Shown here one piece after another: positions 21,242 to 32,072 of a stretch of DNA of 64,000 bases (its first letter is position 1; each line of letters opens with the position of its first letter). A program made the translations under genes and the position numbers. Source of the stretch: Castanea sativa (taxonomy: Eukaryota; Streptophyta; Magnoliopsida; Fagales; Fagaceae); the NCBI RefSeq assembly GCF_040712315.1, contig NC_134020.1:10404251-10468250 (forward strand), written 5' to 3'. The notes under the pieces were generated by a model that saw nothing but the letters and a program-made list of their open reading frames with translations, was not told the DNA's origin and searched no databases.

Positions 21242-21786
21242 TATCAATTCCAGTATTCAACCATTTTAATAATTACCCACTATAAACTTCTTAATTGCTC
21301 CATAAATATTTTCATTCTTATTCCACAATAAAAGTTTCCTTAGTAACCTAAAATCCATGAGTTATAAAAATGAATATTTAAATTATATATGATTTGCTGT
21401 AAAAAAAAACGTGGTGAAGAAAACAAAATTTAAAAAATAAAAATAAATCTCATTTATGAAGATAATTAATTACCCATTATTCTATAATTTAATTTTTAAT
21501 GTAATGACTTTTAAGCCAATTTAATTCACTTTTTTTTTGGTTATTTAAGTCAATTTTTTGTAATTATGTATCTTTCAAATTATCTCTCATCTTTATTGTC
21601 TTCATCTTTTTCCTAATACCGTTGATTCCTCCCAGAGGAAAACAAAAATATTATGATTTTTTCCTTTCCTTAAATCTCAATACCTATACTCTTTCACCTC
21701 ATAATTACTTCATTTCCCTATTACCCTATTAATTTCCATCAACATTAGAAATTGAGCAAATCTCTCCATGTCTCTTTCTCCTTCTG

Positions 21787-21788
<2 letters not shown>
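21242..21788. other. AT-rich non-coding stretch
   Basis: No gene or clear element is seen. It continues the DNA that was interrupted by solo LTR G. Confidence 0.5.

Positions 21789-21829
<41 letters not shown>
21789..21829. repeat. (AT)n microsatellite
   Basis: About twenty uninterrupted AT units. Confidence 0.95.
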
Positions 21830-21836
<7 letters not shown>

Positions 21837-21839
21837 GAA

Positions 21840-21985
21840 ATTCTACTCTAGCTCAATCTGAGTGTACATGTGTGTGAAACTCCCCCCTAGAGAATTGAAC
21901 TCCGACCCTTGCCCCCCACACCCCACAAGCACTTATACTTGTGGAGTGACCATCGCACCAAAGACGTGCAATGGTATCTCTTTCT
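21840..21985 (-). mobile_element. SINE-like dispersed repeat (tRNA-derived?)
   Basis: On the minus strand a GTTCAATTC word fits the RNA polymerase III B box (GWTCRANNC), preceded by about 60 bases including GTGCGATGGTCACTCC, a weak A-box candidate. The phrase with CTTGTGGGGTGTGGGGGGC is one I associate with a repeat spread through woody-plant genomes. No poly(A) or TSD could be fixed. Confidence 0.35.
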
Positions 21986-23336
21986 CCTTGTTAATTACCA
22001 TATGGATTGATAATTTCTTCTTTTTTCCCCATTATGATGGGGAGTTGCTGTTAATTTTCTTAGACTCAATTAAACTTTTTTTTTTTAACATTTATATTTA
22101 TATGTTTATCCTAACCTTTCATATTTTGATGTGACTGCTATCAAAGCGTATGAAACTACTACTCTTCTACAACTATTCCCATTCCTTAAAAAAATATGCA
22201 AACTCAACTCTCTATATTTATAAGATTTGCATTATCTCAATGATGCTTAGGAATTGTAATGGGAAGTTACAATTCCTAAGCATTTTTTATTTTTTATCTC
22301 CACTGTCAACTACTCCTCTATCTAATTTTTTATTTATCTTTAACCTTATTCTTTGATATATTTTATGTTCTCAGCTCAAATATTTTATTGAAATATTTTC
22401 ACGTTTTTACCTCACATATTTCATTATGTATTAAAAATTTCAGGTTGACTGAGTATTTTATGGCCAAAGATTGATTGCTTTTATGAGCTTGAGAATGATT
22501 GTCATTATTTTGAGGTTAGTATCAAATTTTGATTGGTGTATATTGGATAAATATTTAATAGAGATTATTAGAAGACATCCAGTATGGTTATTCAATTTAA
22601 TTTTGTAAAATTTTAAGCAAACAAATTATTTTTAAAGGAATCAATTTATTTGTCCAATTTTGTGTCTTCGGTATAAAATTTGTATTTAGTATGTATTATT
22701 TTTTGTATGGCATGTAGTAGTATTTTAGGTCTTTTTTTTATATGTATTTTTTACCGGATCCGCCAAGGTTCTTATGATGCCTCATTGATCTAAGCTTAGG
22801 AAGATTGGGAGGAAAAGCATGGTTCAGAAAATGATCACTCTAAATTACCTTAAAGTCATGTTGCTTATTGTTTCTATGGTTGTTGCTCTTAAAGATTGTG
22901 TAAGTTACCTCTACTTCTAATACACACACATAAGACAGACACACGCAAACGCATACTTTAGTTTCAAGTTAGATATCAATTTCACTATGTCATTGATTTT
23001 TTGTAATAATTAGTGTGTAGAGTTTTTTTTTATCCATTTGAAAATTAAATTTAGAAGTATATAGTTTGGAGTAAAACTTACAAGACTACAAGTGTTGCAC
23101 AAAAAATCAAAGTAATAAATAAATAAAAGTGCTGGGATTATTTTTATGAGAATAGAAATGTTTAATAGGGAACATGTTCAAATAGGGATAATCTTTTCGT
23201 GATTCAAATAGGGATTGGTTAATAATTTTAAACAATAGTATATAAATATTATTTATATATTTAATTATAAATATATAAATTGTTGTAAATATTTCTAATA
23301 ATAGAGCGAGAATATGTTACACATTTATTTTTTAAA
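21986..23336. other. AT-rich non-coding stretch
   Basis: No coding potential or repeat structure is recognised. Short open frames are accidental. Confidence 0.5.
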
Positions 23337-23361
23337 CCGTGCAATGCACGGGTCTATCACA

Positions 23362-23656
23362 AATTTGGTTCAATATTAAGAATCGTGTAAAGGCATTTAG
23401 ATATCGCATTTCTCATGTGACGCTTCAGCTTAGGAGTGCACACAGCACAAGCAAGTATTAACCCACATTCGTTTTGATGGCCACATGCAAGAAACACTAC
23501 CTATTTGAAATGTCACATGCTTTTGCCAAAGTAAATCAATGGTCTTTAGTTTACTAATTTAAATATACAATCATTTTGTATTTAGTTTGCATTTTGTTTA
23601 AGGGTATAATATATCAAAATTTTGCTAATTAATAGAAAAAATTATAATTGAAAATT
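23362..23656. other. Old flanking DNA, ending in the TSD of element C2
   Basis: No feature is seen. The last five bases, AAATT (23652-23656), recur at 47570-47574. Confidence 0.6.
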
Positions 23657-24280
23657 TGTTAAGGGTTCTTTTTACGTTTCTTGTACCTTAGACATGCGTC
23701 TTAATGTTATTGGACAATGCTTAGTCTAGGCTTTTTCTAAGAAGAAAGTTGGGTCTAGCGCTCTGCAGAATGGGTTCCAAAGTACCATTCTACCGCTGCC
23801 AAGGAAGACGCTGCAAAGTGGGCTTATCCTCTGTTTCTGCCACAAAAGAAACTTTTCTCTAGTTTGTGCCACAGGATTGACTTTTCTGCAGTGCAGTAAA
23901 ACAATCTGTTGTGCAGTAAAACCTTCTATTGTGCAGAAAAACTTTCTACTATGCACTAAAACTTTCTGCTAAGCAATAAAACCTTTTGTTGTACAGTAAA
24001 CCTTTCTTTTGCGCAATAAAGCTCTCTGTTGCGTAGTAAAGCTTTCTGTTGTACAGTAAAACCTTTTGTTGTGCAGTAAAACATTCTGCTACGCACTAAA
24101 GTTTTCTGCAGAAATACTCTTAATTTTTTACTGTAGAAATATTTTTCTACTTCCTGCACATAAACAAATCAAAAACCCAAAGAAAATTCCCATCAAACAA
24201 ATGTTAGTTTACATGGGTTAGCATATTCTCAAATATATACATACATATGTTCATAAATACACTTAATATGTATTCACATG
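23657..24280 (-). mobile_element. C2 3' LTR, U5-side part
   Basis: The plus strand starts TGTTAAGGGTTC and parallels 45214-45820, including the 20-bp array (about 23885-24110). It stops in TATTCACATG, where element B is inserted; the match resumes at 37129. Confidence 0.88.
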
Positions 24281-24561
24281 TGTCAACATTGGGGCACAGG
24301 CGGACGATGAAACCGCCGTCGGGCCTTCGTTTGACCACCTGTCATGGCGACGCACCCACGTGCGCGGGGCCCGTTGGAGGCCCCTCTCTCGGTAATGGTC
24401 TTTGCATGGTTTGCATGGAGCTTCAGGTGCTCTATCTCTTTCGGCAGAGAAGGGTAGGTGTCTACCTTTGGTGGTGCGACATGAATCTTGGCCAAGTTTT
24501 AAGCGATTACCAAAGGTGAGTGAATTTGCCTCTAATCATTGGGTTTTTCTAAGGTGTGATT

Positions 24562-25291
24562 TGATGCAAATCAAGGAGCTGGTCATGCTGATCATACACG
24601 TGGAAATGGAGTTGAATTTGCACATGACCCACATGATCCTTTGTCACTTCCTAGTGGCCCAATTACAAGACTTAGAGCCAAACGTTTCAAGGAAGCACTA
24701 AATGGGCTAGTCCAAGAGAATTGGGCTGATTCTGAAAAGACCAAGATGGGCTCAGATAATAATCAAGACTTAGTTCATGTCATCAAAGCAATTGAAGAGG
24801 CTAATTAAAATACATTAAATCTAGTCATTTAGTTATGTTTGATTGCCTTTAAAAGTCCAAGAATCCAAAAAAAAACGTGGGAACTTGTTTTGGTTAATTT
24901 TTGTGCTGTTTTCAAAGCTGTAATTATGACTTTGCCTATTCTTGGAGGGTTGTTCCAGGTATATAGATGGGTAGTACGAATTTTAAATATCAATTTTTGG
25001 TTTTCAGAAAAATTATTCTCCTTGTGAGGTCTTGTGTTCCTCTTGGTTCTTAAAAGAACTCTTGAACTTATCAAGTTAATCTTGTGGCGTTCAAACAACC
25101 AAACTTATCTCCTTGATTCTTGAGAGTTTGTTAGGAATTTTTGGTGTGGCATTTTCAATCCATCGTAATCTTGGTTTTTCATCTGATTAGATGATGGGTC
25201 AAGGCTCAACAAATCTTGTCTACACGATCTTGGAGTTTTAAACCATCATTGTTATCGGGTTTCATCACAATTGTTGGTGAAGTTCATATCA
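24562..25291 (+). mobile_element. Solo LTR D nested in the B 3' LTR
   Basis: Start TGATGCAAATCAAGG, end GTTCATATCA, 730 bp, flanked by TGATT (24557-24561 and 25292-25296). The 5' LTR of B at 33965-33990 shows the empty site. The first third is an open pol-tail frame (next entry). The likely primer-site side is lost with the interior. Confidence 0.92.
24563..24808 (+). CDS. Pol C-terminus encoded at the start of LTR D (81 codons, no own start)
   Basis: From the second base of the LTR the frame is open for 81 codons to TAA at 24806-24808. It reads DANQGAGHADHTRG, HDPLSLPSGPITRLRAK, RFKEALNGLVQENWADS and ends VIKAIEEAN. The P-I-T-R-x-R-A-K-x-F-K-E-A-L-N-G-L block is the post-integrase tail of plant gypsy pol. 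In a complete element translation would enter this LTR from upstream pol; as a solo LTR it has no start codon. The phase relative to the LTR terminus is the same as in family A. Confidence 0.78.
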   Translation, partial: DANQGAGHADHTRGNGVEFAHDPHDPLSLPSGPITRLRAKRFKEALNGLVQENWADSEKTKMGSDNNQDLVHVIKAIEEAN

Positions 25292-25903
25292 TGATTGGTT
25301 ACCTATTTCTAGTTTATTTTATTACCAATCTTAGGCTAAGAAAAATGTTATTTTTCCTAATTTATTGTGGATGGCAAAAAATCTTGATTCTTGAGTCCGG
25401 AATTTCAGTTACGTGTGGAGAAGGTGTTAGGCACCCCACAATGCCTGTCTAAGGACAGTCCTTTGTTTTGATAAAACCTTAATTGTTGGAGATTGGCAGT
25501 AAAAAGCATGATTTTGGCACTAGCTTTTAGGGCTTAACATACATGGGAGCTTTGAGGTTTGGCTTTTGAATAGGTATGGTCCTAATCTATACTTTCCTAA
25601 GGCATTCAGGTAAAGTACTAGATTTCCATGGCGAAAATCCGGCAACGTGTCACCTTACTTTGGCGGCTGAAATTAGGCATCGCTTGCCTTAGGTGACATG
25701 GACCGTGACAATCACACCGGAAAGGGCGAGTAGGTATATATATACATACATCATGCTTGCATTCGTGCCCTTTTTGCTTGCGCTCAGGAGACCGCACCCT
25801 AGCTCTAAGCGTCCTCACTTTATGTGTGTACATGCAAAGGCAAAGACAAGAAACCAACAGACATGCGATGGAAGGGAAAAAGGTACATAGATAATGCTCA
25901 AGG

Positions 25904-26583
25904 TAGAATCGTGGTTCTTTTCACTGTCTATTTCACCAGACTAGTATTCATTATTCTTGATATAAGCCTTGATATCATGGTACCTGGCTTTCCGTCAACT
26001 TCGACTTCAAAATTCATGCACTTCTCAATGTTCATGCAATGTGCCGGCACACCTCAGGCTTCTATGTACAATTGCCGCATATCATCTCCTTCAGTTAACT
26101 TGACCATGCTAGCCAGGGTAGCCAAGGCATCTACAAACTGGTTGTGCGCTTAGGGTAAATAGGTGAATGTAATGTTTCGGAACTTCAGAATCAATCGGCT
26201 GACGCATTTTGATACGGAATCAACTTGGTGTCTTGGGCTTGCCATTTTCCCTCGATTTGGGAGATGATCAACAATGAATCTCCAAAGACGCTCAAGTCAT
26301 AAGCGCCGAATTCTAGGGCCACTTGCAGGCCAACTATGCATGCTTCATATTCTGTGATGTTGTTGGTGCAATCAAAATTTATCTTGACTGAAACAGGGAT
26401 TTGTTGGCCCCTAGGGGAAATTAAGACTGCTCCCACTCCATTTTCAATAGGTTTGGTGGCTCCATCAAAATAAAGCTTCCAACGCCATGGTTCCACACTG
26501 TCTGGTTCTGGCTCTAATGCCATGACATCCTTGTTAGGGAAGAACGATTCTGAAAGTTCTAGATCATTCAACGGCTGGTTCAC
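25904..26583 (-). pseudogene. Element B pol: archaeal-type RNase H and start of integrase
   Basis: The second RNase H of Tat-lineage elements reads WRWKLYFDGATKPIENG, VGAVLISPRGQQIPV, NNITEYEACIVGLQVALE and VFGDSLLIISQIEGKWQ, with catalytic D (YFDG), E (TEYEA) and D (FGDS) in place. Beyond 26191, shifted frames give MVKLTEGDDMRQLYIEA, VPAHCMNIEKCMN and a W-Y-H-D-I-K-A-Y-I-K block that usually precedes the integrase zinc finger. The sequence then runs into LTR remnant at 25903, so the integrase is deleted. Several stops and shifts are present. Confidence 0.85.
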
Positions 26584-28263
26584 TAAGTAGTCGACTATGG
26601 CCTAGCCCTTAATGGCCTTTCTTGTCACAAACACAATGTCGAACTCGGAGAGCAACATTTGCCAACGGGAGATCTTACCTATAAGAGCTGGCTGTTCAAA
26701 GATGTACTTAATGGGATCCATACCGGAAATGAGCCATGTGGTGTAGTAGAGCATGTACTACCGCAATTTGTGCGAGGTCCACACTAAGGTGCAACACGTC
26801 TTCTTAATGGCGATGTAGTTGATCTCACAATTGATGAACTTCTTGCTTAAATAGTAAATTGCCTATTCTTTCTGGTCGAGCTCAGCCAATTGGCCTAACA
26901 TGCAGCCCACAGAGGTTTCTTGTACTGCTAGGTAGAGGATCAACGGATATCCCGGCGTCGAGGGGGCCAAAATAAGAGGGTTCAACAAATACTGCTTGAT
27001 CTTGTCAAAGGCCACTTGGCACTCATCTATCCATTCTATCTTTGTGTCCTTCTTCAAGAGCTTGAACAGTGGATCACATGTGGCAGTCAACTGTGTTATG
27101 TAATTGACCTTTCCTAAGAAGCTGCGAATCTGTTTCTCGCTTTGCGGTGTCGACATGTCCCGGATGGCTTGGGCTTTTGCTGGGTCCACTTCAATTCCTC
27201 TTTGGCTGACTATAAAGCCAAGCAATTTCCCTGAACTAGCTTTGAAGACACACTTGTTAGGGTTTAGTCTCAATCTGTACTTGATGAGGCGCTTGAACAA
27301 CTTTCTCAAATCCACCAAATGATCCTAGGAAGTACGGGATTTGGCGATCATATTGTCTACATAGAGTTCAATCTCTTTATGCATCATATCATGGAAAAAG
27401 GTTACCATGGCTCGCTGGTAAGTAGCGTCGGCATTCTTTAAGCCGAATGGCATGACATCATATGCATAGGTTCCCCAATGAGTGGTGAATGATGTCTTGG
27501 CTTTGTCTTCCTCAGCCATCTTGATCTTATTATAACCCAAGAATCCATCCATAAAGGAGAAGAACATGTTGGTAGCGATATTATCGATCAGGGTATTGAT
27601 ATGCAGCAATGGGAAATTGTCCTTGGGTCTAGCCCAATTCAAATCCCTGTAATCAACGCATATGCATACTTTCCCATCTTTCTTAGGCATGGGAACAATG
27701 TTGGCGACCCAATCTGAGTAGGCTATTGTGGTAAGGAAATTGGCTTTCAACTGCTTTTCTGCTTCCTCCTTGATCTTCAAAATGATCTCAGATTTCATCC
27801 TTCGAAGGGCTTGCCGCATCGGAGGGCATTCTGGCTTAACTGGAATTTTGTGCATGACAATCTCAGTATCCAACCCTGGCATATCTTGGTAGGACCAAGC
27901 AAATATCTCTTTGAACTCTTTGAGTAGCGCTATGAGCTCAAGCTTCATGTCTTTAGAAAAGTTTACCCCAATCTTGACCGGTATTTCATTTTCGCCTTCG
28001 TCAATAAGGTTAATCACCTCAGTTTCTTCTATGTTGGGCTTGGACCCCTCATTTTCTCTATTTAGAGCTTCCAAAATATCATGAGGTAAGTTCAAAATTT
28101 CCTCTAATCCTTCAACATCATGGTCCAACTCTATTGTCTCATTCATGTCATCAATATCCTCGTTATGGCAATAGGACGATGTACCCACTTGGGAATTAGA
28201 ATAGATCCTATAGGATGGAACATATACAAGGAAACAAAAGACAATTTGCACACAAATATTCAT
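26584..28263 (-). pseudogene. Element B pol: reverse transcriptase and first RNase H
   Basis: From about 28170 the frame reads through a linker, then FKEIFAWSYQDMPGLD, the RT fingers (WVANIVPMPKKDGKVCIC, VDYRDLNWARPKDNFPL), FFSFMDGFLGYNKIKM with its catalytic Asp, MPFGLKNADATYQRAM and IELYVDNMIAKS. The last should be YVDD; the second Asp is Asn here. After a stop near 27325 come the thumb (YRLRLNPNKCVFKASSG, GFIVSQRGIEVDPAKA) and first RNase H (QVAFDKIKQYLLNPLIL, PLILYLAVQETSVGCML). The remainder to 26584 (FINCEINYIAIKKTC, WQMLLSEFDIVFVT) has stops, including one in place of Gln near 26590. Non-functional. Confidence 0.9.
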
Positions 28264-29540
28264 AGGAAAGAAAATAAAGATATAAATGCAAGAATTTCCT
28301 TAATAGTACGCTGGATAATTTCATTAATGGATTATAGATAGGGGATAACAAAGTTCATGCTTGATAATGATAAAAGGGAAAAAAAAATTGGAAATAAACT
28401 AGGAAATGCAAATAAGGAATGCAAAAGGCAGAAATGAACATGCAAAACAAACTAGATATGCTATTTCAACTCTTTCGAGTAATTGGAAGACCCAACCACA
28501 CAATGATGGAATACTCCTTACTTAGCCAATGCAACCACAAAGTGGGGCTTGATGGTCCAATGGCCTACTATCTCGCCTGGCACATAGGGCCTAATAGTAG
28601 AAGTCAGAACATCCTCCGAGGATATGATAGCATTCACTGAGAATTCTTCAGGACACAAGCGGATGATACAAGCCAAATCTGCTTCCTCCTCGCATGATTC
28701 CTATGCCATTTCTGATTTGATGACCTCATTCGGAGCCAAAAGAGTGACTCTAATGTGGGGAATAGACATCCCTTAACCAATGCACTTCCTTTTCTTTCCC
28801 TTGGAAGCCTAGAAAAGTTCTTCATCGGGGGGGTTATAGCCTAAACCGAATCCTCCTTTGTTGTTCTGGAGTTCAATCAAAGAAGTCTTCCCATGTCCTA
28901 CGACACCGAGGCCTTAGCCTAACTGATAGCCAAATTTGAGCATCTCCTTGGCAGCCATTAGAGTAGAGGAAGGCCATGTAGACTCAAGTTTCGGAGCTCT
29001 GGAGATCATGGAGACTATCTCGAAACTATGAAAAGTTACCTCTAGAAAGGCATTGGCACCAATGTAAGGGATAGAAGCCTCCTTGAAAATGGATAGGGGC
29101 TCTTCAGCCATGATAGTGACCAACTGATCCTCAAAGGGGTACTTAAGCCTCTGGTGAAAGGTAGAAGCAACCACACCTGCGGCATGTAACCAAGGCCTTC
29201 CTAGGAGCATGTTATACGGGGAATCCACCTTGATGACTTGGAAGATGACCACAAAAAACCTGGGGCCGACCCTGATTGTTAATTCGATCTTGCCTTGCAC
29301 CTCGCGAAGAGTGCCATCAAAGGCTCTAATGATCATGGTGGTAGGGCGGATAAGCGAGGTATCTATATTCAACTGCTCTATAGTAGACATCGGGCAAACA
29401 TTCAAGGATGATTCATTGTCAATCAGTACTCTAGAGACGATCATGTCCTCACACCTTACTATAATGTGCATAGGCAAAGTATGCTCTCTACGTTCCGGAG
29501 GTAGCTCATTATCTGTAAAGGAGATCTAGTTGGTGGCCAG
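28264..29540 (-). pseudogene. Element B aspartic protease region
   Basis: The open segment 29477-28914 carries the retropepsin-like fold of plant gypsy elements: MHIIVRCEDMIVSRVLID, then NESSLNVCPMSTIEQL, GPRFFVVIFQVIKVDSPYN and MLLGRPWLHAAGVV. The active-site triplet, normally D-T-G (D-N-G or D-S-G in this branch), is D-N-E, so a key Gly is lost. Below 28914 the region to RT (28640-28825 and around) has only broken, shifted coding traces. Confidence 0.82.
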
Positions 29541-32072
29541 TATCGTTGAGACCATACCCTCAAAGGCAGATTCTGTGGCATTCATTGGAACACACGTCTC
29601 TTTCAAGACTTTCAAGAGAGCCTTACATTGGACATCAGAAGATAGCAATAACGCCAAGATAGAAATATGAGTTTCTGATAATTTTCAAGAATTCCTTGGC
29701 TTCTTCGATCATGACCCTATTCCTGACCGGTTCAGCAGTACCTTTACTAGCCTCTTTCCTTTTCTTTTCTAGCTCCTCGGGAGTATAGCAACGACCACTC
29801 CTAGTAAGCCTAGATAGACCTGAAGAGATATTGGAACAGACCTCCTCTTTTCTGGTTCGAGGGAGATCAAGGACACCTCGTATTTCCATGGGACAAGATG
29901 GTCATCCTTATATGGGAACAGCTTTGGCATGCGAATGATAACACCCTCCTAAGTTTGCAAATTGGGTGCTGTGGAGAAAATCTTCGGATTAATGACCACC
30001 AGACTTGGCAAAATGGCTCCAAGGGCTTTTGAGCCGGATACCCTAGGGATTCCTAAGGCGGGCTTTGGCAAAATAAGAGAATCAAAACCTCGGATAGCAG
30101 GAACAACAACGGTTCCCTCTTGAATTGATGATGAAGCTGGTCATGCGTCTGCTGGTAACGCAAGAACCAGAGGGGAGAATCCCTCAATAGCTAGCAGGTC
30201 TTGCCCTTTTCCTGAATCTGATTCGCAGGTGATTCTATGATCTCCTGAATGACTACTGAAGAGGGAGGAACTAAAGTATTCTTACCAAGGTGTTTCTCTA
30301 GATATTTGTCCCAATCTTTCCTTGAGCCAATTGATATAGCATTGCAGTTAGCTCCTAACTGGGCAGCTGGAGGACATAGGCTGGCTGCCATGCAATCGCC
30401 TCTTCGTACAATTTCCCTTTCGATCCAGATGATACCACGGTTGGCTAGACTCTGAACCTGGGTTTGGAGCACTTTACAGTCAAACAAGGCATGCCTGTCT
30501 CCAATGTCACAGAATGAATAGCTTCCCCAGTCAAATTCTAGGGTCCCTAATCCCTTAAGATCAAGGTGGCTCTCTTGGACCAAGGCTTGAAGCAAGGTAT
30601 TCTATGGGAATGAAGGTGAAGAGAAGTCTAGAATGCTTTCTTCCACTGTGATGATGGCATTCACATGCCCTTGCTGATGGGGAGGCAAAAGGTTAGTGAC
30701 AATGTTCGGAGCGGCTGCATTATCAAACTATATCAACTTGTTGGTGATGAGATCCTGGACACGGTCCCTCAAATGGTAACATTCTTCAAAGGTATGCCCC
30801 TCGACCCTAAAATGGTGTTTACACTTCTTGGATGGATCAAAACCAGATGATGGAGGGCCTTCTTTGGGCCTGTAGAACATCAGGGTCACCAATTTCCTCT
30901 CTAGCAGGTAAGCATAAAGTTCTGCCATGGGCATGGGTAACAGAGTGTACTTCCGGTTCTCCTTCCTAAAGGGACAAGGAGGGTCTGCCCTCCCTCTCTT
31001 ATTGGAGGCTCAGTTAAGCACTTGAGTAGGCTAAACCTGTTATTGATAAGGTTTAGCCAATGGGGGCGCATAAGCAGAAGTAGTACCCCTAGGCCTCTCT
31101 GGTACATTTTCAGCCATGTGAACATCGACTTCCTTACTCTTGCGGTTGGTCAATTTCTTAACCTGTTGTTCAACCATGGAGCTCAAAGACTTAGGACCCA
31201 TGATCTTCTTGCTACTAATACCCTCATCAATACTCTCCCCGATAGGGATGAGACTAGCAAAATGAGTGACTTGGGTGCTAATTATCTTCTCATAGTAAAG
31301 AGGCTTAAGATTGTCAATGAACCATTTGATCATCTCATTTTCCATCATGGGGAGTTGCATTTGTGCGGCTAGCTCATGCCACCTCTAGGCATATTCTCCG
31401 AAAGACTCCCCACTCTTCTTTTCTGTTCTCATAAGGACTATGCGGTTGGGAGCTATCTCGGTGTTGAACTGGTAGTATTCCAAGAAAGAGTTGTCCATTT
31501 CCTTCCAGCTAAAGGTCCTTTCCAATCTCGCATACCATGTGGCCGTGGGACCGGTCAAACTATTAAGGAAAATTTTTACAAAGCATTGGATGGTCATAAG
31601 GAGCCATCCTCCTACAGAACGTGCGTAAGTGTGGGAAAGGGTCTCCAGCACCATCATACTTGACGAAATCTGGTGCCTTGAACTTGGGAAGCATAATGAC
31701 CTAAGGGAAGTTGGTCACACTGTCTAGATCAATGCTTCCATAGGTGATAGAGCCCTCTATGATACGAAGTTTTTCGGCTAGGGTTTCCACTTGGCTCTTG
31801 GCTTGGCCATACCTAGATTCAGGGTTCTTGTCCTTAGAAGGATCTGTTTCTTGGTCATTGCCCTGGGGCTGTACGTTGTGGCCCTGATCCTGTATTGGTG
31901 GGGGCTAATTTTCATTCTCGATTCAGGGAACTCCTTGACTATAACTAGAGGAGTTCTATCCTCCTTCTACAACCAGTTGTTGTACCATGCACATCAATTC
32001 TGACACTTGCTCCTGTAGAAGAGTAATCTCCTGAGCATTTTCCTCATGGGGAGAAGTACCACTAGTAGACAT
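29541..32072 (-). pseudogene. Element B gag
   Basis: Start at 32072 (MSTSGTSPHEENAQ, then a coiled stretch EQVSELMCMVQQLV). Capsid blocks follow in several frames: NSLTGPTATWYARLER, SFLEYYQFNTEIAPNR, EKKSGESFGEYA, MENEMIKWFIDNLKP and THFASLIPIGESIDEG. Near 30820-30780 a knuckle reads CKHHFRVEGHTFEEC. A second, near 30510, CDIGDRHALFDC, lacks the first Cys of a normal C-x2-C-x4-H-x4-C. LERKLVTLMFYRPKEGPP separates them from the capsid part. The C-terminal part (29635-30190) is a low-conservation linker toward protease. Frames are interrupted about every 300-400 bp. Confidence 0.87.

Larger units (their letters stand above)
19359..23361 (+). mobile_element. Candidate decayed Helitron (non-autonomous), interrupted
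   Basis: The left end after an A reads TCTATAATATATTATAAAAG, the form taken by many plant Helitron 5' ends. The right end has a 16-base hairpin, CCGTGCAATGCACGGG (23337-23352), followed by TCTATCACAAAT where a CTAG(T) terminus is expected but degraded. Several CACGTG/ACGTG words lie near the left end. No Rep/helicase coding is seen. The solo LTR at 19584-21236 and a SINE-like repeat sit inside. The ends are 4 kb apart and could belong to different elements. Confidence 0.35.
24281..25903 (-). mobile_element. B 3' LTR, truncated remnant
   Basis: It matches 33720 to about 34850 of the 5' LTR in three blocks: 24281-24561, 25297-25763 and 25764-25903. Block one is separated from block two by solo LTR D. 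A ~250-bp deletion near 25764 removes 34437-34690 equivalents. The U3-side two-thirds of the LTR are missing and the remnant is joined directly to pol at about 25903. Confidence 0.8.

Noticed and set aside
21840..21985. tRNA gene
   Set aside because: There is a B-box-like word, but no cloverleaf, anticodon arm or matching acceptor stem could be drawn.
29209..29529. 106-codon plus-strand frame
   Set aside because: Antisense shadow of the element B protease region.
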